A stretch of 64,000 bases of DNA, from contig NZ_JAJKFQ010000026.1 in assembly GCF_020966635.1 (NCBI RefSeq), positions 163,894 through 227,893 on the forward strand, in the 5' to 3' direction. The DNA is from Stieleria sp. JC731 (GTDB taxonomy: Bacteria; Planctomycetota; Planctomycetia; Pirellulales; Pirellulaceae). The notes below the pieces were generated by a model. The model saw only the letters and a program-made list of their open reading frames with translations. It was not told where the DNA came from and searched no databases. A program made the position numbers and the translations under genes. Shown here piece after piece: positions 25,084 through 33,994 of the stretch. How positions within the stretch are numbered: the first letter of the stretch is position 1; each line of letters starts with the position of its first letter.

Positions 25084-28000
25084 TACCGATTCCCGTAGGC
25101 ATCATTCATTGGCCGACCGCTAAGAGGATTCACCTTTGGCTTATCCGTGTTGTTTGCTGTGTCTTCGGATGCGTCAGCGGTGCGAGTCAGGATCTCGCGT
25201 TGCTCTTTGATTGCTTCGTGGATGGCGTGCAGCACATCGATCTGAGCCTGAGTGACTTCAGTGTTCGCGCCGTACTTTTCGCGGTATTCGGCGGTCGTGA
25301 ACTTGGGTTTCTTCGCCCACCGACTTGCATCTGCCAGTTCGTCCGCTTGATACACACCCGACTCGATCTGACTTACAAGGTTCTTGCCGTACGTCCGGAT
25401 TGTGTCGATTTCATACTGCTTTCGATTAAGCTGTTCCGTTGTCAGTGAATCGTTATCTGTCCTGTTCCACTTCTCGTTGGATCGAGCGTACATCCACTTC
25501 TGCATGTGGATGCCTTCTGACAGAAGGTTCCCCTGCTTGTCGCCCATGATGGATGCACGGAAGCTTCGACCGGTCACGACGTCATCAAGCTTGTTCAGGA
25601 TGCCAGTCATCCCTTGACCGCGTGTCTCGGTGATGTACTGGTTGTAAAGTTCTCGGTTCTGAGCCAGATACGCTTCTTGCGAGGATGTTGCATCGCGACG
25701 GTCCTTCACCGCGTTGATTGCGTTCTGTTGCAATCCAGCTCGCTGTTGTGGGGTGGCGTTCTTTGTGATGCTGTCCAAGAACGTGCTCAAGTCATCCTGG
25801 CTTTGCGCGGCATGCAACAATCCCTGCCGACGTTGCCCCAATGTCATCCGTGTCTCGGGGTCGACCATGCTGCTTGGGTCCGTCAGCATCTGCTCGAACA
25901 CCTTGCGGTATTTCTGCTCGGCAAATGGACCGACCGTTTGCAGCATCCGCTTATACAGTCCGTTCTGTGCGATCACGCTCTGGCGACCGCTGAACGTCTC
26001 GGGGTCCATGTCAGCGATTCGACGACCGTTGATGTAGTAGGACTGCTTCTCTTGACGCAAGCTATCCATGTGACGACGTTGCGCGTCGGTCACATACGCT
26101 CCACCCTTCAGCGATTCCAGTTCAGCAACCAGCTTCTCGCGGCGGATCTTCTGCGCTTCGGTGATCACCGGACCATCAACAGTCTCTCCGCGTCCACGCT
26201 GCCGAGCGCGTTCAACTGCTTTTTCCGTTTGGGATGCGATGATCCGATCCAGGTCAGCGAGTCCGCTCATCGCAGATTCACGCTTTGCGATGGTCTGGTC
26301 CTGAATGGTCTTGTTCAGGTTGCGGATCTTTTCATCGACACTGCTTTCGCCGTCACGCATGCCGGTGAAGAACTCAGCCATCTTGCTGTCGAGGTTAACC
26401 AAGTTGGTCACCGTCGCTTCACCACGCTTGTCGTTCACGAGCTGCGAAACGAGCGTGAAGGCAGAAGCTGCTTCGATCGCAGACTGAGCACCCTTGCCCT
26501 TCCCTGCATTCACGCTTGCCGATGCAAGCAGCGCTGGGAAGTCCTTTACCAGTTGCTCGTCGTCTTCGATCCGCGACATCCGCTTGACGTTCAGCAGGAA
26601 GTTGGCAGACTTCTCAGCGAACCCTTCGCCCTTGAGTCCAAGGTTCTGTCCGATCGAAACCAAACCGCTAGTTGTTTCGTCGATCTGGTCTTGCTTGAAC
26701 AGGTTCATGCGAGTTGCGACATCGATCGCGCTCTTCACCTGATCGACCGTACCGCCAGCCGAGATACCCACGCCGCCGGCGAGGATCGTTGACGACAGAC
26801 CAATTTCGCTCAGGTCATACTTTCGCTGCATCTCGAACGGGATGGTTTCTTGCAGCGACTTCCGATCAGCTGCATTCAACCCAGCAAAGTTCGACGCAGC
26901 TGCAGACTGAGCTTCACCGACCGAGATGTGCTTGTTCTTCATCCCATCGAGAAGTTCTTGCTGCTCCCTGAGAGTGTTGGTGACGCCCTGGATCGCTTGA
27001 TCGATCCCGATGTACGTCGCCATTGCTCCGCCGATGTGCCGAACAGCATTGTCGGACATCTGCTGCATCAGCGTATTTGTTTCGTTGGTGTTCTTCTCGA
27101 CCGTATTGCGGATGTCGGTCATCGCTCCAGACAGAGCGGTGTTTGATGGATCCAGTGGAGCGAAGATCTTATCGATCGCTGAAGCACTGAGGCGACCTGC
27201 CCGCTGCATGGCATCGACAATGGCATCCGCAGCCTTCTCACCTTCCGGTCCTGCCATGCGAAGGACGTTGATCGATTCACCGAGTTCTTCATGAACCTTG
27301 TCTGCAGCGATGTTCCATGTTCGCCGCCATTCTTGCGCGACACCAGCGAAGCGTGGTTCCATCGCCGAGATCTTCGCCATCAGCTGATCGATGCCGCCCC
27401 CGGCTTCAATCTCTGCTGATCGCATGTCATCGCGAAACATCCGCACAAGCAAGTCGCCTTGCGTACCAGCAGCAGCGAGTTGCTTCTCCCACTTGTCAAA
27501 CTCTGTCCTGCCAGACGCAGCTTCTGCTCGTTCGATCGCCTCCTGCAGCTGCCTCGCGCGCTCGGGATCGATGTCCATCAGCTCGTTGACAATTTGGTTC
27601 GCTCGAACACGAGCATCACCCAGTGGCTGATTCAATGCCTCATCGATCTCGGTTCCCCATCCACCGAAGACGCCCTCGATGCCCTTCAGTTCGCCGACCA
27701 GTTCACGTACGCGGTCCTTCTGCTCCTTCAGTCCTTTGGAGTTGGCGATTTCCTCTTCGTTTTTCTTCCACTGAGCGCGAGCGTTTTCCAGAACCTTCGC
27801 AAGCTCTGGATTGACCTTCTTGTAGTGCGCAATGATGTCGTCCGCAGACTGTTTTCCTGCCAGTCCGTTGTCACGCAGATACTTTTCCATCGCATCGTGC
27901 ATGTCTTTGCCTTCGCCCTTGATCGACCGAAGTTGTCGACCATAGAACGAAAAGCCATCGGCAGCACCTTTGATGAACGACTTGACGGAACCGGCGATGC

Positions 28001-28142
28001 GACTTACTTCTGCGTCAATGTCCTTCGCTGCAACACCATTGGCTGCTGCGTATTTGCGTGCAGCAGCCTCGGCAGCATCAAAGGACTTGATGATGCCGTC
28101 GTGCTTACCATTGATCGTTACGACTACGTTTTTGTCAGTCAT
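25083..28142 (-). CDS. Tail tape measure protein
   Basis: 1019 residues, the longest ORF of the prophage. Almost entirely helical, with charged coiled-coil stretches (ELVGELKGIEGVFGGWGTEI; REKLVAELESLKGGAY). It has a central region rich in Ala and Gly (TILAGGVGISAGGTVDQV) and a Lys/Asp-rich C-terminus. Tape measure length sets siphovirus tail length at about 0.15 nm per residue, which suggests a tail near 150 nm. It is flanked by tail genes on both sides. The start MTDKNVVVTINGKHDGI is the first Met after a 39-base gap. Confidence 0.88.
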   Translation of the reverse strand: MTDKNVVVTINGKHDGIIKSFDAAEAAARKYAAANGVAAKDIDAEVSRIAGSVKSFIKGAADGFSFYGRQLRSIKGEGKDMHDAMEKYLRDNGLAGKQSADDIIAHYKKVNPELAKVLENARAQWKKNEEEIANSKGLKEQKDRVRELVGELKGIEGVFGGWGTEIDEALNQPLGDARVRANQIVNELMDIDPERARQLQEAIERAEAASGRTEFDKWEKQLAAAGTQGDLLVRMFRDDMRSAEIEAGGGIDQLMAKISAMEPRFAGVAQEWRRTWNIAADKVHEELGESINVLRMAGPEGEKAADAIVDAMQRAGRLSASAIDKIFAPLDPSNTALSGAMTDIRNTVEKNTNETNTLMQQMSDNAVRHIGGAMATYIGIDQAIQGVTNTLREQQELLDGMKNKHISVGEAQSAAASNFAGLNAADRKSLQETIPFEMQRKYDLSEIGLSSTILAGGVGISAGGTVDQVKSAIDVATRMNLFKQDQIDETTSGLVSIGQNLGLKGEGFAEKSANFLLNVKRMSRIEDDEQLVKDFPALLASASVNAGKGKGAQSAIEAASAFTLVSQLVNDKRGEATVTNLVNLDSKMAEFFTGMRDGESSVDEKIRNLNKTIQDQTIAKRESAMSGLADLDRIIASQTEKAVERARQRGRGETVDGPVITEAQKIRREKLVAELESLKGGAYVTDAQRRHMDSLRQEKQSYYINGRRIADMDPETFSGRQSVIAQNGLYKRMLQTVGPFAEQKYRKVFEQMLTDPSSMVDPETRMTLGQRRQGLLHAAQSQDDLSTFLDSITKNATPQQRAGLQQNAINAVKDRRDATSSQEAYLAQNRELYNQYITETRGQGMTGILNKLDDVVTGRSFRASIMGDKQGNLLSEGIHMQKWMYARSNEKWNRTDNDSLTTEQLNRKQYEIDTIRTYGKNLVSQIESGVYQADELADASRWAKKPKFTTAEYREKYGANTEVTQAQIDVLHAIHEAIKEQREILTRTADASEDTANNTDKPKVNPLSGRPMNDAYGNR

Positions 28143-28181
28143 CGCGCGTCTGCATGAACTCCATTAGTGCGACAAATTCGC

Positions 28182-29000
28182 CTACAGTTGGTCGGTAACT
28201 ACTGGCAATTCCTTTGATGGCCGATCGACTCCAGAGGACGAATTGGAATCGTCGGGCGTCGACCGGCTCATGAAGTTTCCCAGCAGTTCACCGTAGGTAT
28301 CCAAGTCCAATGCTTTGCGAGTGATCTCACTGCAGTCATCGGTTGACAGAGCCTTGAGGATCGACATCTCGAGAAGCGAGACGCGATAGTTGACAGCGAG
28401 TGCATCAACGGCAAACTTGAACATCTCGGACATGCTCATACTGCCATTGCCGTTGGGGTCCTTCTCTGCAGCGACGTACAGAGCGCGATGCACAGCAAGT
28501 GCCTTGTTCCAGATCTCGGTGTAACGAGGGATCACATCACCAGCGATCGCATTGCCCTGGTTGTCGATCGAGACGAGCGACGGAAGCTGAGTGCCGTAGG
28601 CAAACGGGATCTCTTCGTCGACAGGGAACCACTGACGGATGATTGGGATCTGCCATGTGTTGCCGTCCTGCAGCGTGTACGGAACGCTGGTGACGATGGA
28701 GTCCCGCAGCAAGTCGCCAGGACCGGGTGGATCAGCGGTGTTGTAGCCAACCCAGTACGGTGGCGATTCCTGATCGCCTTGCGGCGCGGGAGTCCACGTT
28801 TGGTTCGCCGGATCAGACATCACCGATTGACCGCTGCCAGTGTTCTGACGAAGCACTGCGCCTGGTTCACCGCTGGGGGTGTTGTTCCTGCATTGTCGCA
28901 GGACTGGTTTATCGATCCGGTCATACAGACCAAGTTCTTGCAGTCGCTTAGAACCGATCTGTGGTCCGCAGTGCGGAATAAAGTAGAAGAAGTCGGACAT
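28182..29000 (-). CDS. Tail-operon protein upstream of the tape measure
   Basis: 272 residues from ATG 29000 (AAAGGA 7-8 bases upstream). Begins MSDFFYFIPHCGPQIG; the middle has PPGPGDLLRDSIVTSVPYTL and the C-terminus is Ser/Asp-rich and flexible. It lies where tail-assembly chaperones are encoded between the major tail protein and the tape measure. No frameshift site links it to the 77-residue gene before it, which ends 77 bases upstream. Function inferred from position only. Confidence 0.55.
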   Translation of the reverse strand: MSDFFYFIPHCGPQIGSKRLQELGLYDRIDKPVLRQCRNNTPSGEPGAVLRQNTGSGQSVMSDPANQTWTPAPQGDQESPPYWVGYNTADPPGPGDLLRDSIVTSVPYTLQDGNTWQIPIIRQWFPVDEEIPFAYGTQLPSLVSIDNQGNAIAGDVIPRYTEIWNKALAVHRALYVAAEKDPNGNGSMSMSEMFKFAVDALAVNYRVSLLEMSILKALSTDDCSEITRKALDLDTYGELLGNFMSRSTPDDSNSSSGVDRPSKELPVVTDQL

Positions 29001-29077
29001 CGCCTAGTCCTTTGTTGAAGTCGACGCAGCAGAGTGCTCGCGTCGTAAAGAAGATGCCTGCGAATCAGAGATCGCGG

Positions 29078-29311
29078 CTACACATTGGTCGTCTCTGTAT
29101 TCTTACGGCGACGACGCGGTTTGTTCGCGCCTTTCTCGACACGGGGCTTAGGGCCAGACAAGGCAGCGGTGATCAGATCGCGTACGCTCTTGCCTGCAGC
29201 GTGCAGATCGACCATTGATGCGACATCGGTTTCGGTCATGCGATCAACGACCGATGAGGCAGCTGGCTGACCATACCCGATGCTTCGAGAAACAATTTGA
29301 ACAGGGTCCAT
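29078..29311 (-). CDS. Small tail-operon protein with basic tail
   Basis: 77 residues from ATG 29311, chosen over an upstream start in unlikely sequence. Begins MDPVQIVSRSIGYGQPAA, then a helical segment (MTETDVASMVDLHAAGKSV) and a highly basic C-terminus (KPRRRRKNTET). Possibly the short tail-assembly chaperone of this phage. Follows the terminator-like hairpin at 29330. Confidence 0.5.
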   Translation of the reverse strand: MDPVQIVSRSIGYGQPAASSVVDRMTETDVASMVDLHAAGKSVRDLITAALSGPKPRVEKGANKPRRRRKNTETTNV

Positions 29312-29329
29312 AATCAAACTCGGTGTGGA

Positions 29330-29369
29330 GTAAAACGAAACGAGCCACCGAGGGAGTCTCGATGGCTCG
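29330..29369 (-). terminator. Terminator after the major tail protein gene
   Basis: On the minus strand CGAGCCA and TGGCTCG form a 7-bp stem followed by TTTCGTTTTAC. It lies 15 bases after the major tail protein stop and could attenuate transcription into the tail-assembly genes. Confidence 0.6.
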
Positions 29370-29384
29370 CTGGATGAGATGTTG

Positions 29385-30323
29385 TTACGCGCCGTCGATG
29401 TCGTAATCGAATGCGAAGACGAGCGGTGCGTTAGTGCCGTCATCAAGACAGGTGATCTTGATGGTCATTTCCGAACGCTGGTTTCCCTGCGCGCTCATTG
29501 GACTGTCAACGGAAACCAGACCGTCGAACGTCAGTTCCATGCTGTCGGCGCTTGTGCTGAAGTCACCTGTGCCGTTCACCCGGCGACGGAAGACGATCGA
29601 GCTGTTCGAGTGCAAGCCATGCAAGCCACGCAATGGGATCGATCCGGTTGCGAACTTGCTCACGTCACGGGTCGTGATCATGATCTCGGGCTTGACCTGG
29701 ACGATCTGCAAGTGCGTGTCGAACAAGTCGCTGTCACCACCGTCAGGTTGAACCTCAACACCGAAGTTGACTTCGACGCTGGTGTTGCCTTCAAGTGTGA
29801 CACCAGCGACCGAAACAGCACCTAGGGTGAACCGGTAAGCGTCAGTCAGACCAGTCGGTGCAGCAACACTAGCGGTCGGAATGACAGGGTCATTCGTTCC
29901 GTCGTACGTTGCAATCACTTCGCTGGTTAGCTCGGCGTTTTGCCGGTGACTGCAGCTCAAGGATCGAGGGACGATTCGACCGTTGGGAATCAAGATCTTG
30001 CGGTGAACAGATCCGCTTGCAACTTCACCGCATTGGTCATGCTTGATCTGATAGAGCGCGAAACCTTCCGCGTCTCCACCTTCCAGACATGCACCTTCAC
30101 TACCGATCAGGCCGAGCATCGTTCCGATGTCAAACGTCGTGACGCTGGCGCGTGGAGAGATGCTTGTGATTTCCGAGTGAGCGGCGCGTCGCTGACCAGC
30201 GGTCGGTTCAGCACCGTGTTCGGTTCCCAGCTGGGCGCTCTGGTTGCTTACGCCACCGAGGATGGTGACCGAGCTAGCGCCTTTGGGCTTCAGACCAATG
30301 CCCCAGCCATTGTATGTATCCAT
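29385..30323 (-). CDS. Putative major tail (tube) protein
   Basis: 312 residues from ATG 30323 with AGAGG 6 bases upstream. Begins MDTYNGWGIGLKPKGASS. Beta-rich throughout, with FKFTLGAVS-type strands (YRFTLGAVSVAGVTLEGNTS) and VKPEIMITTRDVSKF. It has its own upstream dyad and is followed by a terminator, as expected of a highly expressed structural gene. Its position after the head-tail joining genes and before the tape measure supports the call. Confidence 0.65.
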   Translation of the reverse strand: MDTYNGWGIGLKPKGASSVTILGGVSNQSAQLGTEHGAEPTAGQRRAAHSEITSISPRASVTTFDIGTMLGLIGSEGACLEGGDAEGFALYQIKHDQCGEVASGSVHRKILIPNGRIVPRSLSCSHRQNAELTSEVIATYDGTNDPVIPTASVAAPTGLTDAYRFTLGAVSVAGVTLEGNTSVEVNFGVEVQPDGGDSDLFDTHLQIVQVKPEIMITTRDVSKFATGSIPLRGLHGLHSNSSIVFRRRVNGTGDFSTSADSMELTFDGLVSVDSPMSAQGNQRSEMTIKITCLDDGTNAPLVFAFDYDIDGA

Positions 30324-30341
30324 ACTTGCCTCTGATGTTAC

Positions 30342-30357
30342 AGTCCTGAACAGGACT
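30342..30357. promoter_or_regulatory. Dispersed 16-bp dyad, copy 8 (perfect)
   Basis: AGTCCTGAACAGGACT: perfect 7-bp arms around AA. It is centred in the 41-base gap before the major tail protein gene and ends 18 bases before its ATG. Confidence 0.8.
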
Positions 30358-30364
30358 AGGGAAA

Positions 30365-30862
30365 CTAAGATGATTCGCCTGCAGCCATCTCTTGACTGAG
30401 ATAGCGATCGAACTCCTGACCAAGCACGCCAAATTCGAACGGAAGCAACCGTCGGAACTCCTGTGCCATGTTGGCCTTCTGGTTTTTGGCGCGATAATTC
30501 AGCTTTCGCAGTGCGTAGTAGGTCAGCTTTGCGTAGCCGCCATCGCCTGCACGCTGTGATGCTGCAACAACAGCGATCTTGAACCTGTTCGATGCTGCCT
30601 TCGCTTCACCGCTGTAGACCAGTGGCAGTTGGTGACCGAACTTGTTCTTCTTGTCCTTCAGGTACTTCCGCGATCGTTTCGCGTACCCGGCAAGCACCGC
30701 GTGTTGTGTCGTGAACCGGCGTGGTCGCAGCTTGACCTGATAGGTTTCGCCGGTCTTCTTGTATGCTGTTTTCGCTGATTTCGTGAACAGCTTTCGCTTC
30801 CGCCGAACAACTTGCAGCGGAGTGATCTTCATCGCCATCGACGACTTTGCTTTCAGGCTCAT
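30365..30862 (-). CDS. Basic head-tail joining / tail completion protein
   Basis: 165 residues; the start at 30862 makes a TAATG overlap with the preceding gene, preferred to an upstream Met. Very basic N-terminal half (VRRKRKLFTKSAKTAYKKTG; KRSRKYLKDKKNKFG). Position between a tail-terminator-like gene and the major tail protein fits a neck or tail-completion protein. No specific family recognised. Confidence 0.55.
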   Translation of the reverse strand: MSLKAKSSMAMKITPLQVVRRKRKLFTKSAKTAYKKTGETYQVKLRPRRFTTQHAVLAGYAKRSRKYLKDKKNKFGHQLPLVYSGEAKAASNRFKIAVVAASQRAGDGGYAKLTYYALRKLNYRAKNQKANMAQEFRRLLPFEFGVLGQEFDRYLSQEMAAGESS

Positions 30863-31410
30863 TACAGCACCGTGAAGTCGATGATCCCGTACCAAAGTGA
30901 TCGAGCGTCATTGCCGAGTTCGATTTCGTCGCTGTCAGGTCGCTCTGACCAGGGCACCTTCTCGGGATCGTAGATCACCGGATCACTGACATGCACGTTG
31001 CCCGCAGATCCGCTGATCTCCAACATCTCGAACAGGATCTTGCTCAGTTGGTCAGACGCCCATGTGAAGCGATCGTCATCGGTTACCGGGTCGGATGCTC
31101 CACCAGTCCAGTTGCCGAGCGCTCGCATGTCGTCGTCGGTTGGCGAGTACATGAAGAACCCGCAAGTCGAGACGCGATTCGAGACGCCCATGATGTTGCC
31201 GGTCGTGTCGGTTTCAAACTGAACCGGTTCCTTGCTGACGATCAGTCGCGGGAATCCCATGTTCTCTCGCGAGTACACGGTGCCCTTCTCGATCGCATCC
31301 GCCAGGTTCGAGACGCCCAAGATGGATTGCCAAGTTGCCGATCCTGATGCAAGCTTGCGCACCAGCAGATCAGTGTTGCTTAGCGATCCAGAGTTTGGTT
31401 GGTAGCTCAT
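30862..31410 (-). CDS. Putative tail terminator / head-tail connector
   Basis: 182 residues from ATG 31410, which overlaps the preceding stop as ATGA. Begins MSYQPNSGSLSNTDLLVRKL; contains QSILGVSNLADAIEKGT and a C-terminal SLWYGIIDFTVL strand. Size and place (after the head-closure-like protein, before the tail tube gene) fit a tail terminator. Inferred from order. Confidence 0.5.
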   Translation of the reverse strand: MSYQPNSGSLSNTDLLVRKLASGSATWQSILGVSNLADAIEKGTVYSRENMGFPRLIVSKEPVQFETDTTGNIMGVSNRVSTCGFFMYSPTDDDMRALGNWTGGASDPVTDDDRFTWASDQLSKILFEMLEISGSAGNVHVSDPVIYDPEKVPWSERPDSDEIELGNDARSLWYGIIDFTVL

Positions 31411-31820
31411 CCGCCACGACGTCCGCGCTGTGAGAAGAACTCGTTGGTCCTGACGCAAACAAGCGTCTGGGAAACAGGGTCCGCACCGGCTCGACGGTGC
31501 AGGTTCACATAGACTTCACTGCCTGATGGGTCGGTGACTTTGATGATGTCGCGTCCGTTCTCGTTGATCGATACGCTCGATGGCATTTCAATCGTGCAAG
31601 TCTGTCGAACGCTCTTGCCACGGTCCTGGTTCAGGCTGGACCGACCGTCGCCGCGTACCGAGTTGCTGCCTTCTTCGTCAGCCCAGGAAACATCTGCGTT
31701 GATGCTTTGCGGGCTATCCATGTCACCTTGGGAATACAAGGTGATCGTTTCGGCAAACATCTCGGTGTTGGTCATCACCGAAGCAAGAGCTGCTTCGGCG
31801 TTTTCGATTGCCGATGGCAT
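31407..31820 (-). CDS. Putative head-closure protein
   Basis: 137 residues, starting MPSAIENAEAALASVMT. A helical N-terminus is followed by a beta-rich part (GKSVRQTCTIEMPSSVSI, SEVYVNLHRRAGADP) and a basic Arg/Gly tail. Small beta-barrel head-closure proteins sit here in lambda-type phages. Coupled by ATGA to the next gene. Assignment by order. Confidence 0.5.
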   Translation of the reverse strand: MPSAIENAEAALASVMTNTEMFAETITLYSQGDMDSPQSINADVSWADEEGSNSVRGDGRSSLNQDRGKSVRQTCTIEMPSSVSINENGRDIIKVTDPSGSEVYVNLHRRAGADPVSQTLVCVRTNEFFSQRGRRGG

Positions 31821-31823
31821 GGC

Positions 31824-32342
31824 TTACTCGTTCAGCCCAAGAACCTTGGCGATCTTGTCGGCCTTGACCTTGCCGATGCCAGTCAAGTCGACAAGCTTCT
31901 TGCCGCTGGCGACATACTGCGCGATCGATTCAGGGGTGACTTCCCCGCCAAGTGCCTTGACGTTCTCGGGTTCATCAAGGATCGCAAGGATGTCATCATC
32001 CAGGTGGACATCGACGCTAGGATCGACGTCTTCACCTTGACGCTTGACATGCATCTTCCGCTTGCCTTCAAGCTTTAGCTCGCGACCAGCTGCGGCTTCA
32101 ACGAAGGCACTTGTTTCGTCGTAAAGAATGTTGATGCGAATTGGGTCGGTGCCGTCCTGCTCGCAGATGAAGATGGCGCGTCCAACGTCATTGGCGACCG
32201 CCGCAAGATCATCACCTTCGCAAAGGACAGGGATTCCAGGTTCGAACACCAATAGCTTGATCGCTTCATCCTTCTCGTCACGGACTGAACGGCGGAATGG
32301 CGAACGCTTACCAGGGGCACGAACCAGCAGCAAACTTGACAT
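31824..32342 (-). CDS. Head-operon protein with C-terminal helix-hairpin-helix
   Basis: 172 residues from ATG 32342. Begins MSSLLLVRAPGKRSPFRR. The C-terminal 35 residues (KKLVDLTGIGKVKADKIAKV) form a helix-hairpin-helix with the LTGIGK hairpin, a non-specific DNA-binding element. In a head-tail connector cluster, this suggests contact with packaged DNA. Two hairpins separate it from the capsid gene, so it may be transcribed at a lower level. Confidence 0.6.
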   Translation of the reverse strand: MSSLLLVRAPGKRSPFRRSVRDEKDEAIKLLVFEPGIPVLCEGDDLAAVANDVGRAIFICEQDGTDPIRINILYDETSAFVEAAAGRELKLEGKRKMHVKRQGEDVDPSVDVHLDDDILAILDEPENVKALGGEVTPESIAQYVASGKKLVDLTGIGKVKADKIAKVLGLNE

Positions 32343-32378
32343 ATTGATGGGGTGGATTGTGGGTTGTGGTTTGAAGAT

Positions 32379-32430
32379 GGGGCCGACCGCAAACACGATC
32401 GGCCCCTAATTGCCAGTGTTAGAGCACTGG
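32379..32430 (-). terminator. Two consecutive hairpins after the capsid gene
   Basis: GGGGCCGA (32379-32386) pairs with TCGGCCCC (32399-32406), and CCAGTG (32413-32418) pairs with CACTGG (32425-32430). Neither has a proper T-run on the minus strand. Likely partial terminators or mRNA-stabilising ends for the capsid transcript. Confidence 0.5.
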
Positions 32431-32452
32431 ACTTTTCATGGATCAGATCCGC

Positions 32453-33391
32453 TTACGACGCGGTCGTCAGCTTCTGGCGAATGGCCAACCACCAAGCCAA
32501 GCCACCGATGTTGTGGCGAGCCTTCGCACCGACAAGGATGTCGCGTTGGGTTGGCTTGTCAGCACCTTCTTGGAAGGTTGACAGCGATTCCCGGTCTTGG
32601 AACACGAGCGGCTTGATCGACTGTCCCGTGCGGAACACATCGAAGTAGTCGCCGGTCATGTGAGCCATCGGGATGAACGTCGGCTTGACAACGGTGTAGT
32701 TAGGCACCGCTGCACCACCCTCGACCTTCATCGTTCCGTTGAACGCTTCATCCAGCAAGAAGTAATACTTCAGCGGGCAGAAGACAACGAGATCGTTGAT
32801 GGTCGTTGCATCGGGAGCGGCGAAAGCCTCACCCTTGTCGTTCTTGTAGCTCAAGAACTTGGTCAGGATGTTCTGGAACAACGCACGCAATTCAGCCTTG
32901 GTTGGTACATCCTTGTCAACGACCGCGGTCGTCAGCAAGTTGCTTTGCGTACCGCTGTCGCCCCAGCTGTGGTCGGTGTCAAAGAAGTATTGACCGTCGA
33001 ACCCTTCGTACGCCTCAGCGTCCTCAAGGAACTCGAACATCAACTTGTCGGGGTGACGATCCATCTGCTCGACAAGACCTGGAATCAGGTTGTCAAAGTA
33101 GCCGGTGTTGCCGTCATCGATCTTCTGCTTGTTCAAGCGGATACCGGCGTAGAACTCGCGGTTCTTGATCGTGAAGTCGGCGCTCGCCATCTGTTCGAAC
33201 ACCATGTCGCCCAGCCATTCGCGAACCTTCGGGAACGCTCCCAGCCAGTCGTAATCTTCGCGATCGGTGGTCGAAGGCACCGTCATGGCGACCAAGTGGT
33301 AAAGCGCCTTGCTTGCTTCCAAGCCTTGCGAGATCCGGTGTCGAACACGCTGTGCAGCTTCGTAGTAGAGAGCGTTTTGAGTCAACGCCAT
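32453..33391 (-). CDS. Major capsid protein, Mu gpT-like
   Basis: 312 residues, close to Mu gpT (305). The N-terminal third carries the family pattern: VPSTTDREDYDWLGAFPKV, REWLGDMVFEQMASADFTIK and NREFYAGIRLNKQKIDD, ending with a HPDKLMFEFLEDAE segment. It should adopt the HK97 fold and build the icosahedral shell. It has its own control region: two dyads (33398 and 33419) between its ATG and the terminator that closes the previous gene, so it is probably a separately regulated, highly expressed unit. Confidence 0.9.
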   Translation of the reverse strand: MALTQNALYYEAAQRVRHRISQGLEASKALYHLVAMTVPSTTDREDYDWLGAFPKVREWLGDMVFEQMASADFTIKNREFYAGIRLNKQKIDDGNTGYFDNLIPGLVEQMDRHPDKLMFEFLEDAEAYEGFDGQYFFDTDHSWGDSGTQSNLLTTAVVDKDVPTKAELRALFQNILTKFLSYKNDKGEAFAAPDATTINDLVVFCPLKYYFLLDEAFNGTMKVEGGAAVPNYTVVKPTFIPMAHMTGDYFDVFRTGQSIKPLVFQDRESLSTFQEGADKPTQRDILVGAKARHNIGGLAWWLAIRQKLTTAS

Positions 33392-33397
33392 TGTTGC

Positions 33398-33434
33398 AGT
33401 CCTGTGCAGGTTGTCGGCAGTCCTGAACAGGACT
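33398..33434. promoter_or_regulatory. Paired dyads upstream of the capsid gene, copies 9 and 10
   Basis: AGTCCTGAACAGGACT at 33419-33434 is perfect; AGTCCTGTGCAGGTTG at 33398-33413 keeps the left arm and CAGG. Spacing is 21 bases start to start, the same as the pair at 15814. The proximal copy ends 6 bases from the ATG, overlapping the expected ribosome-binding region. Confidence 0.8.
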
Positions 33435-33448
33435 GCATAGAAGCGGGT

Positions 33449-33472
33449 AAAAAAACGTCAGGTCCGCTGACG
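33449..33472 (-). terminator. Rho-independent terminator before the capsid unit
   Basis: On the minus strand CGTCAG-CGGAC-CTGACG is followed by seven T. It starts 2 bases after the decoration protein stop codon and isolates the capsid gene from upstream transcription. Confidence 0.85.
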
Positions 33473-33473
33473 A

Positions 33474-33911
33474 TTAGCTAGTCGCGTCTTCGGGAGCGAA
33501 GATCGGCTTGACGAGCGCCTTGGTGGACGAGATGAACTTCTCGATCACACCGAACCACGATGCATTCGTTGCAGTGGGCGACAGACCGAAGTTGTCTTGG
33601 GCGTAGCAGCGATCGCCGGTATTCGCTTGCGTGATCGCGTCATTGAACGGAAGTTCGAAACGGTTCTTGAAAGCGTAGAAGACACCGCTGATGTCACCGT
33701 TACCGCCGCTGGTGTTGTCAGCGCGGCGTGCCATGATGCCTGCGACCTTGTTGGCACCACTGTTGGAGGTGTTGGTCAGCATGCCAAGAGTGGCATCAAT
33801 GAACGCGATCGTGCCGTGTGGAAGCAGGATGCCTGCCTTCACGGGCATGTCCGATTCACCGTGCGGCTCGCCGGTCATCTGGACCTGTTGATCAACAGTT
33901 GTTTGAGTCAT
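33474..33911 (-). CDS. Putative head decoration protein
   Basis: 145 residues. Begins MTQTTVDQQVQMTGEPHGE; a glycine-rich beta-barrel-like core (KAGILLPHGTIAFIDATLGM; NKVAGIMARRAD) resembles gpD-like or DUF2190-type capsid-stabilising proteins. Lies between the protease/scaffold and the capsid genes, the standard place for a decoration protein. Confidence 0.65.
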   Translation of the reverse strand: MTQTTVDQQVQMTGEPHGESDMPVKAGILLPHGTIAFIDATLGMLTNTSNSGANKVAGIMARRADNTSGGNGDISGVFYAFKNRFELPFNDAITQANTGDRCYAQDNFGLSPTATNASWFGVIEKFISSTKALVKPIFAPEDATS

Positions 33912-33994
33912 GATCGTTTGTCGTTGGGGAAGTTAATGAAGACAGATGATCGATTCGTCAGACTGGCTCGATCGGGCCTGAATAGAGCGACGGG

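Noticed and set aside
25614..26792. Long (392-codon) rightward ORF
   Set aside because: Antisense to the tape measure gene, Cys/Leu/Arg-biased composition without domain-like sequence; a shadow of the true frame.
27459..28157. Rightward ORF of 232 codons
   Set aside because: Antisense to the N-terminal part of the tape measure gene.
29006..29021. Another dyad copy (AGTCCTTTGTTGAAGT)
   Set aside because: Only the first six bases match well (10 of 16 overall); kept out of the operator list.
29078..29311. Programmed frameshift tail-assembly chaperone pair with 28182-29000
   Set aside because: The two frames do not overlap and are separated by 77 bases with a stop; no slippery sequence seen.
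32597..33481. Rightward ORF of 294 codons
   Set aside because: Antisense to the Mu gpT-like capsid gene and running through its terminator; no recognisable domain.
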